This document shows positions 1 to 8,313 of a DNA stretch of 64,000 nucleotides, in pieces. The stretch spans positions 1,674,001 to 1,738,000 of the forward strand of contig NZ_JAPEOX010000002.1 of NCBI RefSeq assembly GCF_026340675.1, written 5' to 3'. Position numbers and translations under genes: made by a program. The DNA comes from Streptomyces sp. NBC_01264 (GTDB lineage: Bacteria > Actinomycetota > Actinomycetes > Streptomycetales > Streptomycetaceae). The stretch's first letter is position 1. The number at the start of each line of letters is the position of its first letter. The notes beneath the pieces were generated by a model. The model saw only the letters and a program-made list of their open reading frames with translations, did not search any database and was not told where the DNA came from.

Positions 1-809
1 GGCAGTACGGCACCGAACAGGAACGCGCCGAAGATGTAGTGGAGGCCCAGCCATTCGGTGAAGGCGGCCGACACCAGGAGCCCGCCGAGCACGAGCGCGA
101 GAAGGTTCCTGTTGCCGGCCCGGCCGCCCGGCTCGTCCTGCGCGACCATCCCGGCGGCCCGGCGGAGCAGCGGGCGGACCACGCTGACCATCAGCGCCAC
201 GTACGGCACCAGCAGCGCCGGCCGCCAGTCGAAGCGCTCGCCCGTGGCGATCGCGACCACCACGGCGAGCAGGGTCCAGGCGAGCAGGTCGGCGATGGCG
301 GCGCAGGCCAGGGCGGTGGCACCGACCCGGGTGCCGGCCAGGTCGCGGTCGGCGATGATCCGCGCCAGGACGGGAAACGCCGTCACGGACATCGCGACCG
401 AGAAGAACAGCACGAAGCCGACGGGCGAGCCTTGGTGATGCGAGGACACCAGCGTCCAGGCCAGTGCGGCGCCCAGTACCAGCGGCAGCAGGGTCGAGCA
501 GAGGGACGTCCACAGGGTGACCCGTCCCCCGCCCCGCAGGATGCCGAGGTCGAGCTCACTGCCGACGACGAACATGAAGAGCGCGACACCCACCGCGGCG
601 AGTGCGTCGAGCAGGGGCCGGACCCCGATGGGGAAGAGAACGCCGGAGAGGTGGCTGCCGAACAGGGTGGGCCCCAGCAGTACCCCGGTGAGGATCTCAC
701 CGATCACCGCGGGCTGACCGAATCTGCGCGCCAGTGCTCCCATGGCCCGCGCGAGACCCAGGATCACGGCCAGGCCCAGGAAGAGGTGGACGGCCTGGGG
801 CCCGCTCAC
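1..809 (-). CDS. CPA2-type cation/proton antiporter, 3' part beyond window
   Basis: About 269 residues of a monovalent cation:proton antiporter of the CPA2/KefB type, an inner-membrane exchanger. The visible part has successive hydrophobic helices, starting VSGPQAVHLFLGLAVILGLA, with the family-typical RRFGQPAVIGEILTGVLLGP near residues 24-43 and FMFVVGSELD near residue 80. The GTG start at 809 is chosen because GGAGG sits six bases upstream. The C-terminal half lies outside the window. The MarR-family gene on the same strand ends 70 bases upstream, so regulator and antiporter are probably co-transcribed. The transported ion (Na+ or K+) cannot be read from this fragment. Confidence 0.85.
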   Translation of the reverse strand, partial: MSGPQAVHLFLGLAVILGLARAMGALARRFGQPAVIGEILTGVLLGPTLFGSHLSGVLFPIGVRPLLDALAAVGVALFMFVVGSELDLGILRGGGRVTLWTSLCSTLLPLVLGAALAWTLVSSHHQGSPVGFVLFFSVAMSVTAFPVLARIIADRDLAGTRVGATALACAAIADLLAWTLLAVVVAIATGERFDWRPALLVPYVALMVSVVRPLLRRAAGMVAQDEPGGRAGNRNLLALVLGGLLVSAAFTEWLGLHYIFGAFLFGAVL

Positions 810-879
810 CGCCGGCCTCCGTCCCCGGGTGCATTCGGTTCATCCGGTCTTGTCCACGGAGGGACAGGGCAACCGATCA

Positions 880-1521
880 TCACGAAGACTCCTCACCACG
901 TGTCGTGTGCCGCTTGAGGAGACTTACCGCGACAGACCGATGACACGTCGAAGCTCCGGTGATTCGGGGCGACTTCGGAAGCTCGCCCCGCTCGACCGGA
1001 GCTCCGTCGCGTGAGTAAGGGGCCGGCTCGGACGCGCTCGCCGCCCGGCCGGGAAGGACCTCGCCCCCCCCGCCGCCCCCGTCCTCCAGGCTGGCGGCGA
1101 GGCGGGTGGGGGCCGGCAGGGCCGTACGGAGCGCCGCGCGGTCGGCGTGGGGCAGGGCCGTCAGCGCGTGCTCCAGGCGGCGTTCGTGGGCGCGGGTCCA
1201 AGCCGCCAGCCGCAGCCGGCCTGCGTCGGTGGCGCGGACGGCCGCGGCGCGCCGCTCCTCGCTGTCCACCTCGCTGTCCACCTCGCGGATCACCAGCCCG
1301 TTCGTGGCCGTCGTGGCGACGAGTCCGCTCACCGTGGACTGCGCGAGGCGCTGGTGGGAGGCGAGTTCGCTGACGCGCACCGGGGAGTGCTCGACGCAGA
1401 CCTGGAGGAGTTCCACCTGGGCCATGGGGAGCGAGGCGTCCATCGCCCATGAGGAGGCAGAAGAAAAGGAGGAAATACCCGCCCCGCGAGGGCCATAAGA
1501 CCGGAACGCCGCTTCCACCAC
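880..1521 (-). CDS. MarR-family transcriptional regulator, uncertain start
   Basis: A winged-helix MarR core is clear: MAQVELLQVCVEHSPVRVSE, then a recognition-helix region LAQSTVSGLVATTATNGLVI, a wing rich in acidic residues (REVDSEVDSEERRAAA) and a C-terminal dimerisation helix. The reading frame continues into an unusual Gly-rich, disordered tail of about 65 residues before the stop. The first about 30 residues do not resemble MarR helix 1. The start could be GTG at 1521 or ATG at 1443; neither has a strong ribosome site. It probably controls the adjacent antiporter gene in response to a small ligand; that is inferred from position only. Confidence 0.65.
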   Translation of the reverse strand: MVEAAFRSYGPRGAGISSFSSASSWAMDASLPMAQVELLQVCVEHSPVRVSELASHQRLAQSTVSGLVATTATNGLVIREVDSEVDSEERRAAAVRATDAGRLRLAAWTRAHERRLEHALTALPHADRAALRTALPAPTRLAASLEDGGGGGGEVLPGRAASASEPAPYSRDGAPVERGELPKSPRITGASTCHRSVAVSLLKRHTTRGEESS

Positions 1522-1581
1522 GGCCGGGCCGGGAATTCACGACGAAATCCTTTACGGATTTTCCCGGCATTTTTGCCTTCC

Positions 1582-1617
1582 TATACTTAACGCCGCCTTA
1601 TTCGCTTTCCGTTCACC
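1582..1617 (+). promoter_or_regulatory. Candidate promoter and PHO-box-like half site before the PiT gene
   Basis: A -10-like TATACT lies at 1582-1587 and a GTTCACC heptamer at 1611-1617. GTTCACC is the core of Streptomyces PhoP boxes, but only one repeat unit is recognisable and no good -35 is visible, so PhoP control is tentative. Confidence 0.25.
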
Positions 1618-1699
1618 GAGGAGCCCGATTTGTCCGGTTCGGCGCGCCTATGGTTCTGACGTACCGCTCCCCTCCAGAGACTCGTAGAGACACGCACTC

Positions 1700-2505
1700 A
1701 TGGACTCCTCCACGACGCTCATCGCGATCACCATCGCGGTGGCCCTGCTCTTCGACTTCACCAACGGGTTCCACGACACGGCGAACGCGGTGGCCACCGC
1801 CATCGCCACCGGCGCATTGCGCCCCAAGGTCGCCGTGGCCATGTCGGCGGTGTGCAATCTCGCCGGCGCCTTCGTTTCGGTGGCGGTCGCCAAGACGATC
1901 TCCGGCGGCATCATCGACGAGCACGCCGGAATACGTCCGCCGGTCATCCTCGCCGCCCTGACCGGGGCCATCCTGTGGAATCTGGTGACCTGGCTGCTCG
2001 GAATTCCCAGCAGTTCCTCGCACGCCCTCGTGGGCGGGCTGCTCGGCGCCAGCATCGCCTCGGTGGGCCTCCAGGGGGTCAACGGGATGGCCGTGGCCGG
2101 CAAGATCCTCCTCCCCGCCGCGCTGTCTCCGCTGATCGGCGGACTCGTGGCGTACGCGGCCACGCGCGTGGCCGGCCGGCTGGGCGGACCGGAACGCGGC
2201 GCGGACCGGGCGGGACGCGAGCCGGAGCCCGGCACCCAGCACGGAGCGGAGCCCGGCACGGGGCCCGGAGGGGGCCGCGGAGCCCGCGCCGGGCAGGTGC
2301 TCGCGGCCGCCCTCGTGTCGCTGGCGCACGGCACCGGCGACGGGCAGAAGACCATGGGCGTGATCACGCTGACCCTGGTCACGGCGGGCTCCCTACCGGC
2401 CGGGGCCGGGCCCCCGCTGTGGGTCGTCGTGGCCGCGGGGCTCACGATGGCCCTGGGCACCTACACGGGCGGCTGGCGCATCATCCGCACCCTCGGTACG
2501 GGCCT
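1700..2505 (+). pseudogene. PiT-family phosphate transporter, 5' part (interrupted by IS110 element)
   Basis: Residues 1-268 of a low-affinity inorganic phosphate (PiT) permease. The signature FDFTNGFHDTANAVATAI is near residue 20, PSSSSHALVGGLLGA near residue 111, and the second-repeat SLAHGTGDGQKTMGVIT near residue 208. A Gly/Glu-rich loop lies between. Coding identity ends at TGL (position 2505); the next bases belong to an IS110 element and create a short false tail ending at 2527. The remainder resumes in frame at 3997. Without the insert the protein would be about 400 residues, normal for PiT. The insertion removes the last helices, so this copy is presumably inactive. Confidence 0.9.
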
Positions 2506-2514
2506 AATGGGACG

Positions 2515-2700
2515 TATCGGGTCGTAGAGACTTGATGTTGTAGCCGCCAGCAGGTGAGCACTTCCGATGCCGGAGCCGTTCGAGTTCTGTGGTCAGACCG
2601 TGCCCCTGCTGGTCGGCCGGGAGGCCATGACCGCTGATGGGATGGCGTGCCCGCCCACGGGCGTGAGCACTGGATCCATTAGGCCGCGTGCCGTGCCTTC
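2515..2700 (+). ncRNA. Putative IS110 bridge RNA in the left end
   Basis: Two hairpin-loop modules are visible. Module 1 has the stem CCAGCAGG (2547-2554) with CCTGCTGG (2605-2612), an inner GCAC/GTGC stem (2558-2561, 2600-2603) and a terminal hairpin at 2571-2589. Its 3' loop strand GGTCAG (2591-2596) is the reverse complement of the native target CTGACC. Module 2 has ATGGGATG (2637-2644), identical to the element's right end at 3988-3995, and CCATTAG (2676-2682), the reverse complement of core plus left end CTAATGG (2504-2510). This is the target-loop/donor-loop layout described for IS110 bridge RNAs. The expected left-target guide (2562-2570) matches poorly. The RNA ends are estimates. Confidence 0.72.
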
Positions 2701-2749
2701 CGCAGGCTGCTGTGCAACTGAACGAACGGATACGAGCGGGAGAGAACTG

Positions 2750-3976
2750 TTGCTGCTGATCGGTGACGACTGGGCCGAAGACCATCACGATGTCGAGGTC
2801 CAGGACGGGACGGGCCGCAAGCTGGCCGTCGCGACCCTGCCCGAGGGGGTGGAGGGCATCGCGAAACTGCACGCGCTCATCGCGAAGTACGGTGGCGCGG
2901 ATGTGGACTCCGCCGAGGTGGTGGTGGGGATCGAGACCGATCGCGGCCCGTGGGTGCAGGCCCTGATCGCCTCCGGCTACCAGGTGTTCGCGATCAACCC
3001 GAGGCAGGTCAACCGGTTCAAGGAACGCTACGGAACCTCCGGCGCCAAGAGCGATAAAGGCGATGCGCACGCGCTGGCAGACATGGTCCGTATCGACCGT
3101 GACCAGTTGCGGCCCGTCGCTGGAGACAGCGAGCAGGCCCAGGCCGTGAAGGTCGTCGCCCGTGCCCACCAGACACTGATCTGGGAACGCACCCGCACCT
3201 TCCAGCGGCTGCGCAATACGCTGCGCGAGTACTTCCCCGCGGCCCTGGACGCCTACGCCGACTTGGCGCTGACCAGCACGGACGCACTGGAGCTGCTGAT
3301 CAAGGCGCCCACGCCCGCCACCGCGGCGAAGCTGACGCGCCCCCAGATCACCGCGGTCCTGACCCGCCACCGCCGGCACAACCGGCCCCAGAAAGCCGCC
3401 ACGATCCAGACCGCGCTGCGAGAAGAACACCTCGGTCTGCCCGAACCGGTGACCGCCGCCTACGCGGCCGCCGCGACAGCCCACGCGCGCCTGCTGATCA
3501 GTCTGAACGAGCAGATAGCCGAGCTCGAAAGGCAGGTGAAGGCACATTTTCTTGAGCACCCGGACGCTGAGATCTACCTCTCGATGCCCGGCATCGCGGA
3601 GATCACCGGCGCCCGGGTGCTCGCCGAGTTCGGGGACGACCCCACCCGCTACGACAACGCGAAGGCCCGCAAGAACTACGCCGGGACCAGCCCTATCACC
3701 CGGGCCTCCGGCAAGAGCCACACCGTCCAGGCCCGCTACGTCCGCAACAACCGCCTCGCCTCGGCCCTGCAACTCCAGGCGTTCTCCGCGCTGAACACCT
3801 CACCCGGCGCCCGCCGCTACTACGACAAGCAGCGCGCCCGCGACGCCGGCTACAACCCTGCCCTCCGCCAGGTCGGAAACCGCCTCGTCGGCATCCTCCA
3901 CGGATGCCTCAAAACCCGCACCCACTACGACGAAGCAACCGCCTGGTCACACCACGCCCAGCTCTATCCCTCTTGA
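2750..3976 (+). CDS. IS110-family DEDD transposase/recombinase
   Basis: A 408-residue recombinase. The N-terminal RuvC-like DEDD domain shows IGDDWAEDHHD (Asp7), VVVGIETDRG (Glu62) and KSDKGDAHALADM (Asp102, Asp105). The C-terminal Tnp IS116/110/902 domain shows MPGIAEITGARVLAEFGD and NYAGTSPITRASGKS, whose Ser314 fits the family's catalytic serine. TTG at 2750 is preferred: GGGAGAG lies just upstream, it places the first Asp at the usual position and gives a normal length. Longer readings to 2567 run through the bridge-RNA region. The stop codon TGA at 3974-3976 is embedded in the TTGACA of the junction promoter. The protein appears intact, so the element may still be mobile. Confidence 0.93.
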   Translation: MLLIGDDWAEDHHDVEVQDGTGRKLAVATLPEGVEGIAKLHALIAKYGGADVDSAEVVVGIETDRGPWVQALIASGYQVFAINPRQVNRFKERYGTSGAKSDKGDAHALADMVRIDRDQLRPVAGDSEQAQAVKVVARAHQTLIWERTRTFQRLRNTLREYFPAALDAYADLALTSTDALELLIKAPTPATAAKLTRPQITAVLTRHRRHNRPQKAATIQTALREEHLGLPEPVTAAYAAAATAHARLLISLNEQIAELERQVKAHFLEHPDAEIYLSMPGIAEITGARVLAEFGDDPTRYDNAKARKNYAGTSPITRASGKSHTVQARYVRNNRLASALQLQAFSALNTSPGARRYYDKQRARDAGYNPALRQVGNRLVGILHGCLKTRTHYDEATAWSHHAQLYPS

Positions 3977-3998
3977 CATGAAACGGCATGGGATGTCT
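3973..3998 (+). promoter_or_regulatory. Right-end half of an IS110 circle-junction promoter
   Basis: TTGACA at 3973-3978 is a perfect -35. Exactly 17 bases later come TCT (3996-3998). In an excised circle the right end joins the left end, so TCT is followed by AAT (2506-2508), giving TCTAAT, a 5/6 match to TATAAT. The promoter exists only when the ends are joined and would then read into the bridge RNA and transposase. Confidence 0.75.
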
Positions 3999-4395
3999 GA
4001 CCCGGCTCGGCCCGCGGCAGGGCTGCGTGGCCCAGACGAGCGCGGCGGCCGTGCTGCTGGCCTCTTCGCACCTGGGCTTCGCGGTGTCGACCACGCACGC
4101 CGTCACCGGCAGCGTCTCCGGGGCCGGGCTCGCCACCCCCGGCGGGGTCCTGAGCCGGAAGACCGTGCGGGCCATGCTCGTGTCCTGGGTCCTCACGCTG
4201 CCCGCGGCCGGGCTCGTCGCCGCCCTGGCCTTCCTGCTCACGGAGCAGGGCGCCTGGGGCCAGGACACCACGGCCGCCCTGCTGGTGTGCGCGACCCTCG
4301 CCTTCTGGGCCCGGTCCCGCCGGACGGCCGTCACCGCGCGGAGCGTCGCGCCGGAGGCGGCCGACAGCCCTGCCACCGCAACCGCAGCCGCTTGA
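3997..4395 (+). pseudogene. PiT-family phosphate transporter, 3' part
   Basis: The frame resumes with LTRLGPRQGCVAQTSAAAVL, the second PiT signature including SSHLGFAVSTTHAVTGSVSG, followed by two more hydrophobic segments and an Ala/Pro-rich C-terminus. It joins in frame to the part ending at 2505 once the IS110 element is removed. An ATG at 3988 inside the element's right end could in principle start a 135-residue fragment, but this would lack most helices. The FUSC gene starts 10 bases after the stop and was probably the downstream gene of the same operon. Confidence 0.9.
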
Positions 4396-4405
4396 GGTCC
4401 CAAAA

Positions 4406-5569
4406 GTGAATGCATCGGACAGAACGGTGATGGCGGAGGGCCTGCGGTCCCGGATGACCGCCGGCTTCGGCGACGGAAGCATGGTCCTGCGTGCGGCGAT
4501 CTCGGCGGGACTCGCCTGGTGGATCGCCTCCGTGCTCCTGCACTCCGACGCGGCCTCACTGGCCCCCGCCGGCGCCATCCAGGCCACGCAGGCCACGCCC
4601 TTCGCCACCGCGCGCAAGAGCCTGCAACGGGCGGCCGGCATCCTGTTCGGCTTCCTGCTCGGTGTGGCGGCCACCGCTTCCATCGGCACGAACACCGTGA
4701 GCGTCCTCCTGGTGGTCCTCGTCGGCATGTACGCCGGACGCCTGATGAACCTCGGTTCACAGATGCACCAGATCGCGCTCACCGCCGTCCTCGTCATGGG
4801 CTCCGCCACCTCCTTCGGGTACGGGGCCTCGCGGCTGGAGGACAACGTCGTCGGCGTGCTCGTCGGCACCTGCATCGGCCTCGTACTGCCCGCCCCCGGT
4901 TTCACCCGCCGCGCCGGTGAGGAACTGGCGCGCCTGAACCGGCAGATGGCCGCGCTCCTGGCCGAGATCGCCCGCGGACTCTCCGAGGACGACTGGGCCG
5001 CGCGCACCGGGGACTGGGTCCGCCGGGCCCGCTCCCTCTCCAGTGAGCTCGACGCGGTGCGCCAGGCCGTCCGCGATGCCGAGGACGCGATCCGCTGGCG
5101 TCCGCGCGGCCGGTCTTCGCGGCCCCGCCTGGACCGGCTCGCCGAAGCCACCCAGTGCCTGGACCACGTGGGACACCAGGTCCGGGGGATCACCCGCGGC
5201 CTGTACAACCTGACCTTCCGCGAAGGCCGCCCGCCCGCCCTGCACTGGGCGCAGCACGAGGAGTCCATGCTGCCCCTGCGGGCCGAGGCCCCGGCCGGGC
5301 TCGACGGGGTACTGGCCGCGCTCGCCGCGATACTGGCCGACCTGGCCGACGTACACGTACGGGAGGACGCTCCCCCGCCGGAAGTGCGGGCCCGCCTGGC
5401 GGGGCTGCTGGGCGAGGCCGAGACCGGCTTCCTGCGGACCGCGCTGGCGCAGTCACCCGCCTACGCGGACTGGCGGGTGCTGTGCACCGCCGGGATCCTG
5501 GAGGACTCCCGGAAGATGCTCCACGAACTGGACCCCTCGATCGGCCCCCACAAGGCCGCTCTCGGGTAG
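4406..5569 (+). CDS. FUSC / aromatic acid exporter family membrane protein
   Basis: A 387-residue protein with an N-terminal block of about six hydrophobic segments (roughly residues 25-170; for example AGILFGFLLGVAATASIG and NTVSVLLVVLVGMYAGRLMN) and a long, mostly helical cytoplasmic C-terminal half with heptad-like Leu/Ala spacing from about residue 180. This layout matches the aromatic-acid-exporter/FUSC group. The substrate is unknown. It starts 10 bases after the PiT remnant, so upstream transcription may be disturbed by the IS110 insertion. It converges on the FAD protein gene with 27 bases between stops. Confidence 0.8.
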   Translation: MNASDRTVMAEGLRSRMTAGFGDGSMVLRAAISAGLAWWIASVLLHSDAASLAPAGAIQATQATPFATARKSLQRAAGILFGFLLGVAATASIGTNTVSVLLVVLVGMYAGRLMNLGSQMHQIALTAVLVMGSATSFGYGASRLEDNVVGVLVGTCIGLVLPAPGFTRRAGEELARLNRQMAALLAEIARGLSEDDWAARTGDWVRRARSLSSELDAVRQAVRDAEDAIRWRPRGRSSRPRLDRLAEATQCLDHVGHQVRGITRGLYNLTFREGRPPALHWAQHEESMLPLRAEAPAGLDGVLAALAAILADLADVHVREDAPPPEVRARLAGLLGEAETGFLRTALAQSPAYADWRVLCTAGILEDSRKMLHELDPSIGPHKAALG

Positions 5570-5596
5570 CCGCGGGGACGGATCCGGAGCGCGTCC

Positions 5597-7018
5597 TCAG
5601 GCGCCCTTCGCGCGCAGGTGGCGCCAGACGGCCTTGGCCGCGTTGTGGCCCGACATGCCGTGCACTCCGGGGCCCGGCGGGGTGGCCGAGGAGCACAGGA
5701 ACACCGCCGGGTGCGCCGTGTTGTACGGGGACAGGGTGAGTTTGGGGCGCAGCAGGAGCTGGAGCCCGGAGGCGGCCCCGCAGGCGATGTCGCCGCCGAC
5801 GTAGTTCGGGTTGCGGGCGGCGAGCTGCGGCGGGCCCGCCGTGGCGCGGGCGAGCACCAGGTCGCGGAACCCGGGCGCGAAGCGCTCCAGTTGGCGCTCG
5901 ACGGCTTCGGTGAGGTCGCCGTCCCAGCCCGCCGGGACGTGCCCGTATACCCAGAAGGTGTGCTTGCCCTCGGGCGCCCGGCCGGGGTCGACCAGGCTGG
6001 GCTGGGCGGCGATGAGGAAGGGGGTGCGCGGGACCCGCCCGCCGGAGGCCAGTTGCAGGGCCGCGTCGATGTCGCGGGTGCGCGGACCGATCTGTACGGT
6101 GCCGGCCCGGCGGGGCTCCTCGGCGGTCCAGGGGACGGGGCCGTCCAGGGCGTAGTCCAGCTTGAACACGGACGCCCCGTAGCGGTAGCCGTCGTAGACC
6201 CGGCCCAGGCGTGCGATGCGGGCCAGCGCGGTCGGGGAGGTGTCGAAGACGTACGCCCGGGCCGGCGGCAGGTCGTCGAGCCGCTTGACCTCGAACCCGG
6301 TGTGGACGGTCCCGCCCAGGTCGCGCAGGTACCCCGCGAGGGCGTCGGAGATCGACTGCGAGCCGCCGCGCGGCAGCGGCCAGCCGTTCGCGTGCGCGGC
6401 GAGGGCGAAGACCAGGCCGACGGCACTGGTCCCGATCCCGCCGAGCGGGGCGATGACGTGCGCGACGAGCCCGGCGAAGAGGGCGCGGGCGCGGTCGTCG
6501 CGGAAGCGGCTCAGCAGCCAGGTGGAGGGCGGCAGCCCGGCCAGCCCGAAGCGGGCGAGGGTGAGCGGGTCACGGGGCAGCGCGGTGTTCGGCAGGGACA
6601 TGAAATCGCGGGCGAGGGTGTCCCACTTGCCGAGGAACGGTTCCACCAGCCGCCGGTACGTGCCCGCGTCGCGGGGCCCGAAGGACGCGGCCGTCTCCGC
6701 GACGGAACGGGAGAGCACCGCCGCGGTGCCGTCGTCGAAGGGGTGCGCCATGGGCAGCGGGGCGTGCAGCCACTCCAGCCCGTACCGCTTGAGGGGCATC
6801 GTGGAGAACACCGGGGAGCCGGCGCCGAGCGGGTGCACCGCCGAGCAGGGGTCGTGCCGGAAGCCGGGGAGGGTGAGCTCCTCGGTCCGGGCCCCGCCGC
6901 CGACGGTGTCCGCGGCTTCGAAGACGGCCACGGAGAAGCCGCGCCGGGCCAGTTCCACGGCGGCCGTCAGCCCGTTGGGCCCGGCCCCCACCACGACCGC
7001 ATCGAGGATCGACGGCAC
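5597..7018 (-). CDS. FAD-dependent oxidoreductase, phytoene desaturase / amine-oxidase fold
   Basis: A 473-residue flavoprotein. The N-terminal Rossmann motif [20 protein letters not shown] is followed by the dinucleotide-binding Glu ([19 protein letters not shown]). The family's C-terminal FAD contact lies in [20 protein letters not shown]. No signal peptide is seen. The start is GTG at 7018, because GGAG lies 7-10 bases upstream and the Rossmann fold begins immediately; the frame stays open much further upstream but has no domain content. The substrate is unknown: there is no carotenoid cluster nearby, so a carotenoid role is not supported. Confidence 0.86.
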   Translation of the reverse strand: MPSILDAVVVGAGPNGLTAAVELARRGFSVAVFEAADTVGGGARTEELTLPGFRHDPCSAVHPLGAGSPVFSTMPLKRYGLEWLHAPLPMAHPFDDGTAAVLSRSVAETAASFGPRDAGTYRRLVEPFLGKWDTLARDFMSLPNTALPRDPLTLARFGLAGLPPSTWLLSRFRDDRARALFAGLVAHVIAPLGGIGTSAVGLVFALAAHANGWPLPRGGSQSISDALAGYLRDLGGTVHTGFEVKRLDDLPPARAYVFDTSPTALARIARLGRVYDGYRYGASVFKLDYALDGPVPWTAEEPRRAGTVQIGPRTRDIDAALQLASGGRVPRTPFLIAAQPSLVDPGRAPEGKHTFWVYGHVPAGWDGDLTEAVERQLERFAPGFRDLVLARATAGPPQLAARNPNYVGGDIACGAASGLQLLLRPKLTLSPYNTAHPAVFLCSSATPPGPGVHGMSGHNAAKAVWRHLRAKGA

Positions 7019-7123
7019 TTGCGACTCCTTCGTCCGGCGGCGCCACCGCCCCCAGGGTATTGCGCCTGTCCATAGGCGGCTCCACCGTCCGCGCCAACTC
7101 CGTCCGCCCCGGGCTCGAGCCGC

Positions 7124-7208
7124 GGGTCCGGCGGGGGTGTCGGGTCCGGGCGGGGGTGTCGGGTCCGGGCCCTGCGGCGGTGCCGGGTCCGGGCCCGGCC
7201 GCGGTGTC
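7124..7208. repeat. GGGTCCGGG-type tandem repeat, four irregular units
   Basis: Four consecutive units of 18, 19, 24 and 24 bases each begin GGGTCCGG and end GGTGTC or GGTGCC. The array abuts and slightly overlaps the stop codon of the neighbouring phosphatase gene, so it lies in its 3' untranslated region. No hairpin with a T tract is present, so terminator function is not claimed. Confidence 0.7.
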
Positions 7209-8031
7209 ACTCGCCCCGGAGCAGCTCCCGGATCCGTACGGCCGTGGCCTCGTCCCGGCCGACCGCGAACGGCAGGGCGTTGTCCCGGTCCACCCGGAAG
7301 GGGACCCCGTCGACGGTGCTCTGGAAGCCGCCCGCCTCGGCGACCAGCAGCAGCCCGGCCGCGTGGTCCCAGGCCGACGGCCAGTTGAAGGCCAGGCCGT
7401 CCATCTCCCCCCGGGCCACCTTCAGGTACTCCAGGCCCGCCGAACCGCAGGCCCGGGGGACCACACCGGGCACGTCGAGGCGCGCCAGGACGCGCCGCTC
7501 GTCCTCGGTGGTGTACAGCGGGTGCGCGGTCGCGACCCGCAGCTCGGTGCCCGGACGCGGCGAACCGCTCAGGATCCGCTCGCCGTTGACGTAGGCGCCC
7601 TGTCCGCGCACGGCGGTGGCCATCTCCTCCAGCGCCGGGGCGAAGGTCCAGGAGGCGAGGAGCTCCCCGCGGTGCGCGAGGGCGACCAGGGTGCAGAACT
7701 CCGGGTCCCCGTGCACGAACTGCCGGGTCCCATCCACGGGGTCCACGATCCACACCGGGGCGTCGGCGCGCAGCGCACCGTAGGCCGTGGGGTCGGCGTG
7801 CACCGCTTCCTCGCCGACCACGGCCGAGCCGGGCAGCAGCTGGGTCAGGGCTGCCGTGAGGTACTCCTCGGCCTTGCGGTCGGCGTCGGTCACGAGGTCG
7901 TGCGGACCGCTCTTCTGGTCCACCTCGTGGTCCGCGAGCTGGCGGAATCTCGGCATGATCTCGATCGCCGCCGCCTTGCGCACGGCTTCGTCGACGTCGG
8001 TCAGGTTCCGGGCGAGGAGTTCATCGATCAT
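7207..8031 (-). CDS. Inositol monophosphatase family protein
   Basis: A 274-residue Mg2+/Li+-type sugar phosphatase fold. Metal-site motifs appear in order: [14 protein letters not shown] near residue 45, GEEAVHAD near residue 74 (Glu), and the signature [20 protein letters not shown] near residue 94. The second signature is [19 protein letters not shown] near residue 222. This length and order fit inositol-1-phosphatase and histidinol-phosphatase (HisN-type) relatives; the exact substrate cannot be assigned. The ATG at 8031 has GGAGG immediately upstream. Confidence 0.9.
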   Translation of the reverse strand: MIDELLARNLTDVDEAVRKAAAIEIMPRFRQLADHEVDQKSGPHDLVTDADRKAEEYLTAALTQLLPGSAVVGEEAVHADPTAYGALRADAPVWIVDPVDGTRQFVHGDPEFCTLVALAHRGELLASWTFAPALEEMATAVRGQGAYVNGERILSGSPRPGTELRVATAHPLYTTEDERRVLARLDVPGVVPRACGSAGLEYLKVARGEMDGLAFNWPSAWDHAAGLLLVAEAGGFQSTVDGVPFRVDRDNALPFAVGRDEATAVRIRELLRGE

Positions 8032-8141
8032 GCCTCCAGCAAAGCACGCCCGGCTGACAAACCCCACCGCCGGACCCGGCGGGCGATCGGACCCTGGGTG
8101 GACCGCGGGTGAACGCCTCCCCGGGGCGGGCGGCGGCCCGC

Positions 8142-8181
8142 GGATACGTGGATACATGGATACATGGATACATGGATACGC
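8142..8181. repeat. Five tandem 8-bp GGATACAT units
   Basis: GGATACGT, three copies of GGATACAT, then GGATACGC, head to tail without spacers. It lies between the divergently transcribed phosphatase (start 8031) and esterase (start 8314). Its AT-richer composition stands out from the background. It may be a slippage microsatellite or a multi-site protein-binding array. Confidence 0.9.
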
Positions 8182-8313
8182 GGAGGCACCGGTCGGCACC
8201 GGGCGGTGAGGACCGGAACCCCGTCCGCCTCCTGGCGGGCTCCGGTCACCCGTGCTACACCTGCCGGGCCCCGGCCCTCGCCCTCTCCCCACACCACCGT
8301 CTGGGAGCCCTTC

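Larger units (their letters stand above)
2506..3998 (+). mobile_element. IS110-group insertion sequence, 1,493 bp, CT core
   Basis: The boundaries are fixed by the interrupted PiT gene. The left junction reads GGGC-CT-AATGGG (core CT 2504-2505) and the right junction GGATGT-CT-GACCCG (core CT 3997-3998). Removing 2506-3998 restores GGGC-CT-GACCCG and the PiT frame. There are no terminal inverted repeats and only the 2-bp core is duplicated, as known for the IS110 group. The element consists of a left non-coding end of about 244 bases, one DEDD transposase and almost no right non-coding end. A long non-coding left end is the IS110-group (not IS1111) arrangement. Confidence 0.93.

Noticed and set aside
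2562..2570. Exact left-target guide in the IS110 target loop
   Set aside because: TTCCGATGC matches only the last two bases of the native left flank, so I do not claim a full target guide.
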